Source: Martinezella lusitana
GTDB lineage: Bacteria > Pseudomonadota > Alphaproteobacteria > Rhizobiales > Rhizobiaceae
DNA length: 64,000 bases
Direction: 5' to 3'
NCBI RefSeq assembly: GCF_014207095.1
Contig: NZ_JACHBG010000027.1
Span: forward strand, 1-64,000
Shown here in pieces: positions 44,463 through 53,985 of this stretch; the first letter of the stretch is position 1; each line of letters begins with the position of its first letter. The notes beneath the pieces were generated by a model. That model saw only the letters and a list, made by a program, of their open reading frames with translations, was not told where the DNA came from and ran no database searches. The translations under genes and the position numbers were made by a program.

Positions 44463-45403
44463 CAGTAGCGCACCCTCGGATCGACCAGCAAATAAAGCAT
44501 GTCGATGGCAAAATTGATCAACACATAGAGCGCGGCGATAACGAGAAGCGCCCCTTGAATGACAGGGTAATCGCGCCGCAATACCGCCGAGACCACCAGA
44601 TTGCCGACGCCAGGCAGGCCGAACACAGTCTCCGTGACCACCGCGCCCGAGATCAACACGGCCATGGTAAGCCCGATGACGGTGATGATCGGGATCAAGG
44701 CGTTCTTCAATGCATGTCTGAGGACGACCCGTCGTTCATCGAGCCCCTTGGCACGCGCCGTGCGCACGTAGTCATCGCCCAGAACATCCAGCATCGATGC
44801 GCGAGTAAAGCGCAAGATGAGCGCGGAGGATACAAGGCCGAGGGCAATAGCCGGCAGGCACAAATGCCACATGCGGTCGAGAAAACCGGCATCCGGTCCA
44901 CCGTAACCCGATACGGGAAACCAACCCTGGCGTACCGCGAAAAACTGGATCAGCAACAGGCCGAGCCAGAAGCTCGGAATGCTCGCAGCAAACATGGCAA
45001 GCGCTGTCGCCACCTGATCGACGAGGGAACCACGCCTGTAGGCAGCGTAGATACCGACCGGCAAGGCGACGACACAGGCGATGATGATCGAAAACAGCGT
45101 CAGGAAGAAAGTTGGTTCAGCCCGATCGCTGAGTGCCGACAGCACCGGCTGGTTGAGGAAAATCGACCGACCAAGGTCACCTTTCAGCAGATTGCCGATA
45201 TAATAGACATATTGCAGGATCAGCGGCTGATCGAGCCCCAGTTGCGACCGAAGAGCGGCAATGTCGGCCGGCGTGGCATCCGGCCCCAACATGACTGCGG
45301 CCGGATCGCCAGGAGTGACGCGAACGATGATGAAAACGATCGTGACGACCAGAAACATCACGACGATCATGCCAATCAATCTTTGTACTATGTAGCGTAT
45401 CAT
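44462..45403 (-). CDS. Dipeptide/oligopeptide ABC transporter permease (DppB type)
   Basis: 313 residues from the ATG at 45403 (MIRYIVQRLIGMIVVMFLV), the standard DppB start; a longer frame to 45514 overlaps the upstream gene and is rejected. About six transmembrane helices. The coupling motif is in DYVRTARAKGLDERRVVLRHALKNALIP. It lies 74 bp after the binding-protein gene and forms the channel with DppC. Confidence 0.95.
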   Translation of the reverse strand: MIRYIVQRLIGMIVVMFLVVTIVFIIVRVTPGDPAAVMLGPDATPADIAALRSQLGLDQPLILQYVYYIGNLLKGDLGRSIFLNQPVLSALSDRAEPTFFLTLFSIIIACVVALPVGIYAAYRRGSLVDQVATALAMFAASIPSFWLGLLLIQFFAVRQGWFPVSGYGGPDAGFLDRMWHLCLPAIALGLVSSALILRFTRASMLDVLGDDYVRTARAKGLDERRVVLRHALKNALIPIITVIGLTMAVLISGAVVTETVFGLPGVGNLVVSAVLRRDYPVIQGALLVIAALYVLINFAIDMLYLLVDPRVRY

Positions 45404-45477
45404 GACCCACGACAGTCCCGGCGGCTCGACAGGGGAACGCGAATTCCGGCAGGGCTGACCCAGCCGGATGGAGCGTC

Positions 45478-47007
45478 CTATTTCTTTACCGATGCATTCC
45501 AGAAATAGGGCCACGGCGCCGGCGCTACCCCGTCCAGCTTCTTGGATTTGGCAGAGACCGCGTTGAAATCGCCGACCTTGATGAAGGGTACTTCATCCAT
45601 GATCACCTTCTGTACGTCAGCCCAGAGGGCGACACGCTTCTGCGGGTCGGATTCCGCGTTGAAGGGGTTTACCACCTTTGCCCGATCCGGCGTGTCCCAA
45701 TGACCCGGCGCGCTGGTCGACAGCATGCCGATCAGCGACGGCTCCGGCAGGAATGGCGAGTGGGTGATATAGATGTCCCAAAGCTTGGGATCGCTGCGGC
45801 GCTGGGTCAGCGTGGCCCAATCCACCACCTGCAGATCGACCGTAAAGCCGGCAGCTTTCAGATATTCGGCGGCGACCTGCGCCATCTTGTAGTGAAACTC
45901 GTATTGGCGGCTGGTGAGGATGCGCAGCGGCTCGCCCTTGTAGCCGGCCTGCTTCAGCAGTTCGCCGGCTTTGGCAGGATCGCCGACGTTATAGTGTCCT
46001 TCGACGCCATCTTGCGTGTTCCATGCAAAACCCTTCGGATAGAGCGCACCATCCGCCGAATAGAAATCCTTCGATCCGAAGGCCGCGGTCATCATATCCT
46101 CGTCGCCGAGTGCTGCCTGCACGGCCTGACGAAGCGCCTTGTTCTTGGTGATGCCCTCGCCGGAATTGAGAACAAACAGTGCCATTCCGAACGGCTTCAG
46201 CATGACGGGTTCGGATGCAGTCGATGCCTTGATGCGATCATAGGATTCGACCGGAAGGGAATCCACATAGTCATATTGGCCGGAGATGGCCGCCTCGATA
46301 CGGGTATTGGCGTCAGGCACCGGCACGAAGCGGATCTCGTCCAGATACTGGTGACGCGCACCGCCATAGCCGTTGCTGTCGCCCGAGGGAGACTGATAGC
46401 CGTCAAAACGCTCCAGCTGGATATATTGATCCGGCTTGCGCTCCTTCAGCTTGTAGGGTCCTGTGCCGATGAATTCGGTCAACGGTTCCGCCTGCTTGGA
46501 GGCGGGCAGGATGATGGCGGCGGAATTGTTGAAGGCGAGCAGCGAGACCAGTGGCGCGTAGGGCGCAGAAAGCGTGATCTTGACGGCCAGCGGGTCGACC
46601 GCTTCGATCTTTTGTATCATGGTTGCGGTCTGCTTGCCGCGCGAGGCCAGCTTCGTCCAGCGTTCAAGCGACGCGACCACGTCCTTCGCCTCCATTTCCG
46701 AGCCGTCGTGGAATTTCACGCCCTGCCGGAGCTTGATCACATAGGTCTTTCCGTCACCGCTGATTTCCGGCAATGCCGATGCAAGAAGCGGCGTCGGTTT
46801 CCAGTTCGCGTCAAAAGTATAGAGCGTTTCGAAAATATGCTGACTGACGATGCCAACGAGGTCGGCCGTCGAAACCATTGGATCGAGCGTCGGTGGCTCG
46901 CCAACTGTGGCAACCGTAATCACACCCCCCTTTTGCTGCGCGAAGGCAAATGGCTGCCACGCGATCAGCGCCGCGGAGACGAGCATAGCAAGCTTCAGGT
47001 GTTTCAT
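45478..47007 (-). CDS. Dipeptide-type ABC transporter solute-binding protein (SBP_bac_5)
   Basis: 509 residues from the ATG at 47007, which has a strong AAGGGGAGAAGGA site just before it. A signal peptide (about 1-23, ending AFAQQ) exports it to the periplasm. Family-5 features are visible: GEPPTLDPMVSTADLVGIVSQHIFETL, KLRQGVKFHDGSEMEAKDV and IGTGPYKLKER. It captures the substrate for the DppBCDF-like importer. First gene of the operon; an 11-bp word shared with the iclR-side promoter is 23-33 bases upstream. The neighbouring amidohydrolase suggests the cargo is an acylated amino-compound rather than a normal peptide. Confidence 0.94.
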   Translation of the reverse strand: MKHLKLAMLVSAALIAWQPFAFAQQKGGVITVATVGEPPTLDPMVSTADLVGIVSQHIFETLYTFDANWKPTPLLASALPEISGDGKTYVIKLRQGVKFHDGSEMEAKDVVASLERWTKLASRGKQTATMIQKIEAVDPLAVKITLSAPYAPLVSLLAFNNSAAIILPASKQAEPLTEFIGTGPYKLKERKPDQYIQLERFDGYQSPSGDSNGYGGARHQYLDEIRFVPVPDANTRIEAAISGQYDYVDSLPVESYDRIKASTASEPVMLKPFGMALFVLNSGEGITKNKALRQAVQAALGDEDMMTAAFGSKDFYSADGALYPKGFAWNTQDGVEGHYNVGDPAKAGELLKQAGYKGEPLRILTSRQYEFHYKMAQVAAEYLKAAGFTVDLQVVDWATLTQRRSDPKLWDIYITHSPFLPEPSLIGMLSTSAPGHWDTPDRAKVVNPFNAESDPQKRVALWADVQKVIMDEVPFIKVGDFNAVSAKSKKLDGVAPAPWPYFWNASVKK

Positions 47008-47029
47008 TCCTTCTCCCCTTATTATACAA

Positions 47030-47040
47030 TTATGGAATAG
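47030..47040. promoter_or_regulatory. Candidate IclR operator upstream of the binding-protein gene
   Basis: TTATGGAATAG reads on the plus strand, identical to the minus strand of 40819-40829. A weaker copy, AGTGGAATGA, follows at 47051-47060. Two spaced copies would fit IclR-type binding as two dimers. Confidence 0.45.
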
Positions 47041-47315
47041 AAGATTTAATAGTGGAATGATAGATCGTAGAGGAGCCGTGTCAAGAGCCGAAGCGCGGGA
47101 TGAGGAGAATGCACCTTCGGCATCGGACCAATGCGCGCTGACGATGTCCATCGCCTGGTGCTTCTAGTCTCGAAAACGCCGAAGTCGAAAGGGCAACCCG
47201 GCCCTTCAAGCCAAAGGTCACTGGAGCCGAAACCGAAATTCGCAACTGAGCCTTTGCTGATCGGCTAAATATCACCCCGCATTAAGCAATTGAGGTGCGC
47301 ACCTCCAACGCAAAC

Positions 47316-48215
47316 CTATCGTGCGACATCAGCACTTTTGATGAAGTCCACGAAGGCCCTCAGCGCCCCCGGCAACTGCCTTCGGCTTGGATAGTAAAGA
47401 TAGAATCCCGCATAATAGGGGCACCAGTCCTCGAGGATGCGTTCCAACCGCCCTTCGGCAATTTCGGTCTCCACCTGGCCTTCAAAGGCAAAAGCGATGC
47501 CGGCACCATCAAGTGCTGCCTTTACGGCAAGATCCTGATCACTGAGCGTCAGCCCACCATTCACTTCGACCGTAAGGGCCGATCCGTCGCGCTCGAATTC
47601 CCAGGCATAATTGCGCCCGTTGCTAAAGCGAAAGCCAATGCATGGTAGTCCCCGAAGATCTTCTGGCCTCCTCGGCCTCGGATAGCGGCGAAAGAAGGCG
47701 GGAGAGGCAACATAGGCTGAGCGCTGTTTCGGGCCGAGCGGCACGGCGATCATGTCCTGAGCGACAGTTTCGCCAAATCGAACGCCCGCGTCAAAACCTT
47801 CCGAGACCATGTCGACCATCGCATAGTCAATTGTGATCTCCACGCTGATCCCCGGAAAGGCAGCGAGAAATCGCGTCACGAGCGGCAGCAGTACCATCTC
47901 GGCCGATGCCCGGGCGGCATTGATGCGCAGCGTGCCCGACGGGGCTCCTCTGAATTTGCCGAGATCCTCGATTGCGTCATCGATATCCAGAAACGCTGGG
48001 GCTACACGGGCAAACAGCTGTTCGCCCGCCTCGGTGAGCGCCACGCTGCGTGTCGTCCTGTTCAACAGGCGCAGCTCAAGCCGCTCTTCAAGCGTTCGCA
48101 GTGCGTGACTAAGCGCTGATGGCGTGCAGCCGATTTCGTCGGCCGCTTTGCGAAAGCTGCGATGCCGGGCAATCGCCAGAAACCTGGCCAAATCGCTATG
48201 GTCGATCCCAATCAT
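47316..48215 (-). CDS. LysR-family regulator divergent from the SDR gene
   Basis: 299 residues. The N-terminal helix-turn-helix (HSDLARFLAIARHRSFRKAADEIGCTPSALSHALRTLEERL) and the LysR effector domain (from about 90, GTLRINAARASAEMVLLPLVTRF) are clear. It is divergent from the SDR at 48331 across a 115-bp spacer and probably regulates it. The 308 bp between 47008 and 47315 downstream hold the SBP promoter and nothing else recognised. Confidence 0.9.
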   Translation of the reverse strand: MIGIDHSDLARFLAIARHRSFRKAADEIGCTPSALSHALRTLEERLELRLLNRTTRSVALTEAGEQLFARVAPAFLDIDDAIEDLGKFRGAPSGTLRINAARASAEMVLLPLVTRFLAAFPGISVEITIDYAMVDMVSEGFDAGVRFGETVAQDMIAVPLGPKQRSAYVASPAFFRRYPRPRRPEDLRGLPCIGFRFSNGRNYAWEFERDGSALTVEVNGGLTLSDQDLAVKAALDGAGIAFAFEGQVETEIAEGRLERILEDWCPYYAGFYLYYPSRRQLPGALRAFVDFIKSADVAR

Positions 48216-48330
48216 TGCTGAAATTTCTTCACTACTTCAGCAAAAACATAGCAGATTATTTCATGAGCAGGAAACCATTAGATTTCCCTTGGGAGGCCGG
48301 ATCGGCCGGCATCACAATTGGAGACATCCC

Positions 48331-49161
48331 ATGAACACTTGGTTTATCACCGGCGTGAGTTCGGGCTTTGGCCGCGCGATCGCCCAAGCGGCGCTTAATG
48401 CCGGCGACCACGTCGTCGGCACGCTTCGCTCTGAGAAGGATCGAGCGGACTTCTCCGCCATTGCCCCTGGACGTTGCGATGGGGTGCTTCTCGATGTGGC
48501 CGATGAGGCGGCAATCGCACCGACAATCGAGCGCGTTGAACGCGAGATAGGTCCGATCGACGTGCTGGTGAATAATGCAGGTTACGGCCACGAGGGCATT
48601 GTTGAAGAATCCACGCTCGAGGAGATGCGCCGCCAGTTCGACGTGAACCTATTTGGAGCTGTCGCCGTAACAAAAGCGGTGCTACCCGGCATGCGTATCC
48701 GGCGCGCTGGCCGGATCATCAATATCACCTCGATGGGCGGCTTTATCACAATGCCCGGTTTGGGCTTTTACCATGCCAGCAAGTTCGCGCTGGAGGGCTT
48801 CACTGAAACGCTTGGCAAGGAAGTCAAGGATTTCGGAATCCATGTCACAGCCGTTGAGCCGGGGTCATTCCGCACCAATTGGGGAGGCAGTTCGATGGTC
48901 CGTACGTCCCGATCCATCGCCGACTACGATGCTTTGATGAACCCGCTTCGCGAGCGCCGTAAGGCCTATGACGGTCGGCAGATCGGCGACCCAGCCAAAC
49001 TTGGCGCGGCAGTTGTGACATTGGCCGGCTCGGCAAATCCACCTGCACATCTGCTCCTCGGGTCAGACGCACTCAGGCTGGTGGAGGAAAAGCTCGCCTT
49101 GATGCAGGCAGAGATTGCGGCGTGGAGGCACATCACGCTTGCCATGGACTTTGCAGAGTAA
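48331..49161 (+). CDS. Short-chain dehydrogenase/reductase
   Basis: 276 residues from the ATG at 48331, with GGAG eight bases upstream. A longer frame from 48124 overlaps the LysR gene and is rejected. Classical SDR motifs: TGVSSGFGRA (cofactor, at the N-terminus), NNAGYG (about 80), the Ser of INITSMGG and the catalytic YHASK (about 148-152). Such enzymes use NAD(P) to interconvert alcohols and ketones; the substrate cannot be inferred. Divergent from the LysR gene at 47316. Confidence 0.92.
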   Translation: MNTWFITGVSSGFGRAIAQAALNAGDHVVGTLRSEKDRADFSAIAPGRCDGVLLDVADEAAIAPTIERVEREIGPIDVLVNNAGYGHEGIVEESTLEEMRRQFDVNLFGAVAVTKAVLPGMRIRRAGRIINITSMGGFITMPGLGFYHASKFALEGFTETLGKEVKDFGIHVTAVEPGSFRTNWGGSSMVRTSRSIADYDALMNPLRERRKAYDGRQIGDPAKLGAAVVTLAGSANPPAHLLLGSDALRLVEEKLALMQAEIAAWRHITLAMDFAE

Positions 49162-49283
49162 GCTCTTCGTCCTGACGCGTGAACCAACCCTGACGCGCTC
49201 AATTCGACACGTGACTGGATCGCCGCCGCCCGAGGGCTCAAGCGGCGACATCAGCATGCCGCGCGCTGGCAACAACTGTCGTA

Positions 49284-50183
49284 TCAGCCCATGAGTTTGG
49301 GCAGTGTGGTTGCGAGCGCATCGACGGCAAGGCGAATCTTCTGCGGCAGATGCGGCGTCTGCAGCCATAGGCAGTTGCAGTCATAGAGAAAGTCGGGCTG
49401 ACCTGGCAGGACAAGGGCAAGCGTGCCTGCCTCGATCCGTTCGCGAACGAGCCATTGTGGCAACCAAGCCAGCCCCATGCCGGCACTTGCGGCATCAGCG
49501 ATGGCGTCGAGGTCGTCGAGCCGGAGCCGGCTGCGTGGCGCAACCTCCGTCGCCGGCTGGTCCTGGTGCGGAAACAGCCATGGGGCGACCCGGTTGAGGC
49601 GGCTGTAGACGACGGCATGGTGTGCGTCGAGATCTTTGATCTGCTGTGGCCAGCCATAAGTCTCAAGATAACCCGGCGCACCGCAGACGACCATGCGCTG
49701 GCGTGCCACGCGACGCGCAATCACCCCGGCCCTGCTCTCCAAGGCGCCTGTGCGGATAACAAGATCGTAGCCATCGCTGACAAGATCAACGAACCGGTCG
49801 CTAAGGGACAGATCGAGTTCCAGTGAAGGATATTGCTGCGCAAGTTTGATGAGGATCGGGACAATGCAGCGCCGGCCGAGATGCACGGGCATGCTCACCC
49901 GCAGCTTGCCATGCGGCACGGAGATCTGATCGGCGGCGAGAGCATCCGCCGCCTCGGCTTCGGCAAGGACCACCCGGCAGCGGTCGTAATATGCGCAGCC
50001 GAACTCCGTCAGGCTCTGGCGGCGTGTGGTCCGGTTGATGAGGCGGATGCCCAGGCGGTCCTCCAGAAAGCGGACATGCTTGCCGACCATCGGAGCAGAC
50101 AAGCCCAATGCATCGGCGGCAGCCGCAAACGAGCCAAGTTCGATCGCTTTCACAAATACCGCCATGCTCGTAAGACGATCCAT
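49284..50183 (-). CDS. LysR-family regulator divergent from the quinone oxidoreductase
   Basis: 299 residues from the ATG at 50183 (a TTG four codons earlier is less likely). The helix-turn-helix (MAVFVKAIELGSFAAAADALGLSAPMVGKHVRFLEDRLG) and effector domain (from about 90) are typical. It lies 102 bp from the divergent oxidoreductase at 50286; the AT-rich spacer is the probable operator region. Confidence 0.9.
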   Translation of the reverse strand: MDRLTSMAVFVKAIELGSFAAAADALGLSAPMVGKHVRFLEDRLGIRLINRTTRRQSLTEFGCAYYDRCRVVLAEAEAADALAADQISVPHGKLRVSMPVHLGRRCIVPILIKLAQQYPSLELDLSLSDRFVDLVSDGYDLVIRTGALESRAGVIARRVARQRMVVCGAPGYLETYGWPQQIKDLDAHHAVVYSRLNRVAPWLFPHQDQPATEVAPRSRLRLDDLDAIADAASAGMGLAWLPQWLVRERIEAGTLALVLPGQPDFLYDCNCLWLQTPHLPQKIRLAVDALATTLPKLMG

Positions 50184-50285
50184 ATTCAAAACCAATAGTT
50201 AATTCTGCCAATCTCCATGATCAATTTAACGGCAAACCTTAGCGCGATAAACACAATTATAAACCATTGTTTAGGAGAAACAGAC

Positions 50286-51272
50286 ATGCGTGCAGTCAGA
50301 TTTTATAAGCGTGGCGGCCCCGAAGTCCTGACCTTCAACGAAATCGAAGCGCTGCGACCAGCATCAGGAGAGGTCGGGATCAGGGTCAAGGTCTTGGGCC
50401 TTAACCGCGCCGAAGCGCTCATGCGGGCAGGCACCTATATCGAGACACCCTCGCTGCCGTCAGGGCTTGGCCTGGAGGCGGCAGGCATCGTCGAGAGCGT
50501 CGGAGAAGGTGTCGACAATTTCAAGCCAGGTGATGCCGTCAGCATCATTCCGCCGATCTCGCAGTCAAAGTCGCCGACCTATGCCGAGTACATCAATGTG
50601 CCGGCGGAGCGCGTGGTAAAGCACCCTTCGACCTTGAGCTTCGAAGAGGCTGCAGCGGCATGGATGCAATATATCACCGCCTATGGCGCCTTGATCGACA
50701 TCGCCGGGCTGCGCAAGGATGACTTCGTCGTTATCACCGCAGCATCAAGCAGCGTCGGACTTGCCGCGGTCCAGATCGCCAACATGGTGGGCGCAACACC
50801 GATCGCCGTAACGCGCGCCTCCGGCAAGAAGCAGGCGCTTTTGGATTTCGGGGCCGCGCATGTCGTCGCGACAGCGGAGGAGGATCTGGAGGCTCGCCTG
50901 AAGGAGATCACCGGCTCGCAAGGGGTGAGGGTTGTGCTCGATTCGATCGGCGGCCCGATTTTCGAGCCGCTTACGGCCGCGATGTCTCAGGGTGGTATCC
51001 TCATCGAATATGGCGGCCTAAGCCCCGAGGCGACGCCATTTCCACTGTTCGCAGTCCTGAGCAAGAGCCTGACCTTGCGCGGCTATCTCATGCACGAGAT
51101 CGTGCGCGACCCTGCCCGGCTGGAGGCCGCCAAGGCGTTCATTTTCGAGGGCTTGAGAGCCGGCTCGCTTTGGCCGCGCATCGCCAAGGCTTTTTCTTTC
51201 AATGACATCGTCGCCGCTCATCGCTTCCTTGAGTCGAACGAGCAATTTGGCAAGATCGTAGTGAAGGTCTGA
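50286..51272 (+). CDS. Zinc-independent medium-chain dehydrogenase, NADPH:quinone-oxidoreductase-like
   Basis: 328 residues from the ATG at 50286, with AGGAGA eight bases upstream. The GroES-like half has LNRAEALMRAGTY and GLEAAGIVESVGEGVDNFKPGD; the zinc-ligand Cys/His pattern of alcohol dehydrogenases is absent. The Rossmann half has VVITAASSSVGLAAVQIANMVGA. Such enzymes reduce quinones, enones or aldehydes with NADPH and respond to electrophile stress. The divergent LysR probably regulates it. Confidence 0.9.
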   Translation: MRAVRFYKRGGPEVLTFNEIEALRPASGEVGIRVKVLGLNRAEALMRAGTYIETPSLPSGLGLEAAGIVESVGEGVDNFKPGDAVSIIPPISQSKSPTYAEYINVPAERVVKHPSTLSFEEAAAAWMQYITAYGALIDIAGLRKDDFVVITAASSSVGLAAVQIANMVGATPIAVTRASGKKQALLDFGAAHVVATAEEDLEARLKEITGSQGVRVVLDSIGGPIFEPLTAAMSQGGILIEYGGLSPEATPFPLFAVLSKSLTLRGYLMHEIVRDPARLEAAKAFIFEGLRAGSLWPRIAKAFSFNDIVAAHRFLESNEQFGKIVVKV

Positions 51273-51348
51273 GGATCCGGCGGGCGGCGGGCTGGATGCG
51301 GAAAGAGTTTGTCTGTACATCCAGCTCCCGATTGACCTTGGCAAACGG

Positions 51349-51370
51349 GCGCTCAGGCTTCGCCGAGCGC
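51349..51370 (+). terminator. Probable terminator after the quinone oxidoreductase gene
   Basis: GCGCTC-A-GGC pairs with GCC-GAGCGC (one bulged A) around a TTC loop, followed by TCTT. It lies 76 bases after the stop codon. The U-tract is poor. Confidence 0.45.
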
Positions 51371-51467
51371 TCTTACTGGCCTTGCCGGGAACGATCATGC
51401 ATCCTGCCTAGTCTGCGCATTCGATCCGACCACCGTCATTCCTGCCACTCGTAAGAGCAAACCTTTT

Positions 51468-52820
51468 TCAGGCGGCCGGCAAGCAGATGACGACCTCAAG
51501 TCCGCAGATGCTGGACCGTTCAAACGCAATCGTTCCGTTGTTGAGGGCGACGATTTCGCGGGCGATCGCCAAGCCGAGGCCGGTACCGGTGCCTGCCTCG
51601 TCGACGCGCTTGCCACGACGGCCGATCGAATCGAGATCGGACTGCGCAATGCCCGGACCATCGTCAGAAATCTGCAATTCGACCATTGCCCCGCCCGTTC
51701 TTGCTTGAACGTGGACCTGCGTTTTCGCCCACTGGGCGGCATTCTCCAGGATGACACCCACAAGCTCAATGAGATCGTTCGGGTCGATGTCCACGTTCAG
51801 GTCGTCGTCGATATCGACCACCCACTCGAGCTGCTCGCCCGTCAGCGTCTTCTTCAAGACCGCCACCGCGCCGGACACGATGCTGTTCAACGATGCGCTA
51901 AGGGCTTGCATCCGCGTACGTTGACGCAGGCGGACGAGACGCAGCTGATAGTCTATGCGGTCTCGCATTTCATTCGTGAGGCCAATGATCGAGGCTGCGC
52001 TGCGCGCATCACCGCGCCGTTCGAGTTCGTAGGCAAGCGTGCCGAGCACTGCAAGAGGCGTCTTCAGCCCGTGCGCGAGATCGGACGCCCTTGATCGCGC
52101 AAAGTCCATCGAAGTCTGCTGCAGGGCCAAGAGTGCGTTGACCTCGCTGACGACGGGAACGACCTCGCGCGGATAGGTGGCCTCGATTGCCGGAGCAATG
52201 CCCTTGCGGATGTTTTCGATGTCCTGACGTAGTGTCCGAAACGGCGACAGGCCGAATTGCACTTGCAAAATGGCGGCGACGACCAGGGCGACACCGAGGA
52301 TTGCGAGTGCCACGGCCAATTCCTGCCCGAAGCGGGCGATCGCTTCGTCGAGGATTGACCGGTCTTGCGCGACCACGATCTGATACCGCCGCTCGCCCTT
52401 GGCTTTCGGAAAGCGGGCCGTCAGGGAAAAGGCGAGCAACCATTGGCCGACCGGACCCCGCATGGTCGACAGCTGCCCGCCTTCCACGGGAGAGCTGGCC
52501 TTGAGAACATGATCCCAAAGCGAACGGGAGCGAATGGTCTGCTGCGTGCCCAAATCCGTGATCTGCCAGTAGAGACCGCTGATCGGCGTGTCGTAGCGCG
52601 GATCAGGCAACGCACCGGAGAGCACCGGCGCGGGACTGCGCGCGCTCGGATCGATGAGTGCGACAAGGCGGGACGTGGTTGCCGACAGATCCGCGGAGGC
52701 GCTGCTCTCGACGCTCTTCGTGAAGAGATACCCGATGGCAAGCCCCGCCAACACCAAAGCAATGGCGATCCAAACGCCGGCCCCCAGTATCAGACGAATC
52801 CTTAGGGACTGGATCCTCAC
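51468..52820 (-). CDS. Membrane sensor histidine kinase (two-component system)
   Basis: 450 residues. Transmembrane helix 1 is at about 10-33, a periplasmic sensor domain of ~130 residues follows (YWQITDLGTQQTIRSRSLW), transmembrane helix 2 is at about 167-187, then HAMP. The phospho-acceptor is His250 in DLAHGLKTPLAVLG. The catalytic domain has the N box (LVGVILENAAQWAKT) and G boxes (DDGPGI and GTGLGLAIAREIV). The layout resembles PhoQ-type sensors of rhizobia. Its start overlaps the response regulator stop by four bases. The signal is unknown; the co-transcribed PepSY protein may modulate it. Confidence 0.94.
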   Translation of the reverse strand: MRIQSLRIRLILGAGVWIAIALVLAGLAIGYLFTKSVESSASADLSATTSRLVALIDPSARSPAPVLSGALPDPRYDTPISGLYWQITDLGTQQTIRSRSLWDHVLKASSPVEGGQLSTMRGPVGQWLLAFSLTARFPKAKGERRYQIVVAQDRSILDEAIARFGQELAVALAILGVALVVAAILQVQFGLSPFRTLRQDIENIRKGIAPAIEATYPREVVPVVSEVNALLALQQTSMDFARSRASDLAHGLKTPLAVLGTLAYELERRGDARSAASIIGLTNEMRDRIDYQLRLVRLRQRTRMQALSASLNSIVSGAVAVLKKTLTGEQLEWVVDIDDDLNVDIDPNDLIELVGVILENAAQWAKTQVHVQARTGGAMVELQISDDGPGIAQSDLDSIGRRGKRVDEAGTGTGLGLAIAREIVALNNGTIAFERSSICGLEVVICLPAA

Positions 52821-53482
52821 GCCTCATTCCCGCCGAGGATATAACCGAAGCCTCGGCGCGTTGCGATGATGTCAGCGCCCAGCCGCTTGCGAAGGCGGCC
52901 GATGAGGACTTCGACCGAGTTCGAACCGCCCTCGAAATCCTGCGTATAAAGATGCTCGGCGATTTCGAGCTGCGAGACGACGCGACCACCCTGATGCGCC
53001 ATGAAGGCCAGCAGCCTGTATTCCTGTGGTGTCAGTGCGACCGGAATGCCCGCCCGCGACACCTGCCGCATCCGCGTGTCGAGCATGAACTCGCCGATTT
53101 CGATCTGTGACGAGGCAAAACCGCTCGCCCGGCGCACGATGGCCCGGATACGCGCCACGACTTCCTCCATGCGAAAAGGCTTTACCACATAGTCATCGGC
53201 GCCGGCTTCTATTCCCTCCACCCGCTCGTTCCATTGGCCGCGCGCGGTGAGGATCAAGACCGGTGTCTTTCGCCCGGCATGGCGCCAGCGCTTAAGGATC
53301 GTCAAGCCATCCAGCGTCGGAAGACCGAGATCGAGGATCACCACGTCGAATGGTTCGGTGTCGCCACGAAACCAGGCATCCTCTCCGTCCGTGGCGTATT
53401 CCGGAACGAAGCCGGCCGTCGACAGCGCAATGCCGAGCGATGCGGCTATGCGACGGTCATCTTCGGCAACGAGCACCCGCAT
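52817..53482 (-). CDS. OmpR-family response regulator
   Basis: 221 residues. The receiver domain has the acidic pair D8-D9 in EDDRRI, phospho-acceptor Asp51 in VILDLGLP and the conserved Lys in VVKPF. The C-terminal winged helix ends with SVEVLIGRLRKRLGADIIATRRGFGYIL. It lies two bases after the PepSY gene stop and overlaps the kinase gene by four bases, forming one operon with both. Confidence 0.96.
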   Translation of the reverse strand: MRVLVAEDDRRIAASLGIALSTAGFVPEYATDGEDAWFRGDTEPFDVVILDLGLPTLDGLTILKRWRHAGRKTPVLILTARGQWNERVEGIEAGADDYVVKPFRMEEVVARIRAIVRRASGFASSQIEIGEFMLDTRMRQVSRAGIPVALTPQEYRLLAFMAHQGGRVVSQLEIAEHLYTQDFEGGSNSVEVLIGRLRKRLGADIIATRRGFGYILGGNEA

Positions 53483-53484
53483 CT

Positions 53485-53985
53485 CTATCTCACCTTCACC
53501 AGTTTTCCCGTACGGGCATTGAAAGAATAGTTGCGAACTTCGTTATTGTTTTCGAGCACCTTTAGCTCATATCGCAACACGCCCTTGACGGTATGGAGAC
53601 GGGTATCGATGATCTGCCCATCTGTCAGCCGCCGGGTGATGGCGACAATACCATCCAGCGGCAGCGCGCGATCGCTTTGAACGGCCTCCAACGCACCGTT
53701 CGGCCCATCAAACCTGTTGCCAAGCCCGGGATTGCCATGTCCCTCGGAGGAGTAGGACTGGTCGTCGTCAGACCCGCCGGTATCGGCATCGTCGCCGGCC
53801 GAGCCCTTGTCCGTGTCTCCCGAATCCGAATCCTGCCCCGAAGACCCATCTGAATCGCCACTGTCGGCCACCAGCATAACGCGAAAGCCGCGTTCCATTG
53901 CCTGTGCGCTCGCCACAGCCGAAAACTGCGACGCAAGGGCAATGGCTGCGAAAAGCGCGCAAAGTCTCATGGTCGGGAAACGCAC
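53485..53985 (-). CDS. Exported PepSY-like protein with Asp/Ser-rich linker
   Basis: 166 residues. The GTG start at 53985 has AAGGAG six bases upstream, whereas the ATG at 53970 would be 21 bases away. A signal peptide (about 1-28, ending VASAQA) is followed by a striking low-complexity acidic stretch (about 40-80, rich in D, S and G) and a C-terminal PepSY-type module (about 105-166: LDGIVAITRRLTDGQIIDTRL and YELKVLENNNEVRNYSFNARTGKLV). PepSY proteins in such operons often tune the partner kinase. First gene of the two-component operon. Confidence 0.82.
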   Translation of the reverse strand: MRFPTMRLCALFAAIALASQFSAVASAQAMERGFRVMLVADSGDSDGSSGQDSDSGDTDKGSAGDDADTGGSDDDQSYSSEGHGNPGLGNRFDGPNGALEAVQSDRALPLDGIVAITRRLTDGQIIDTRLHTVKGVLRYELKVLENNNEVRNYSFNARTGKLVKVR

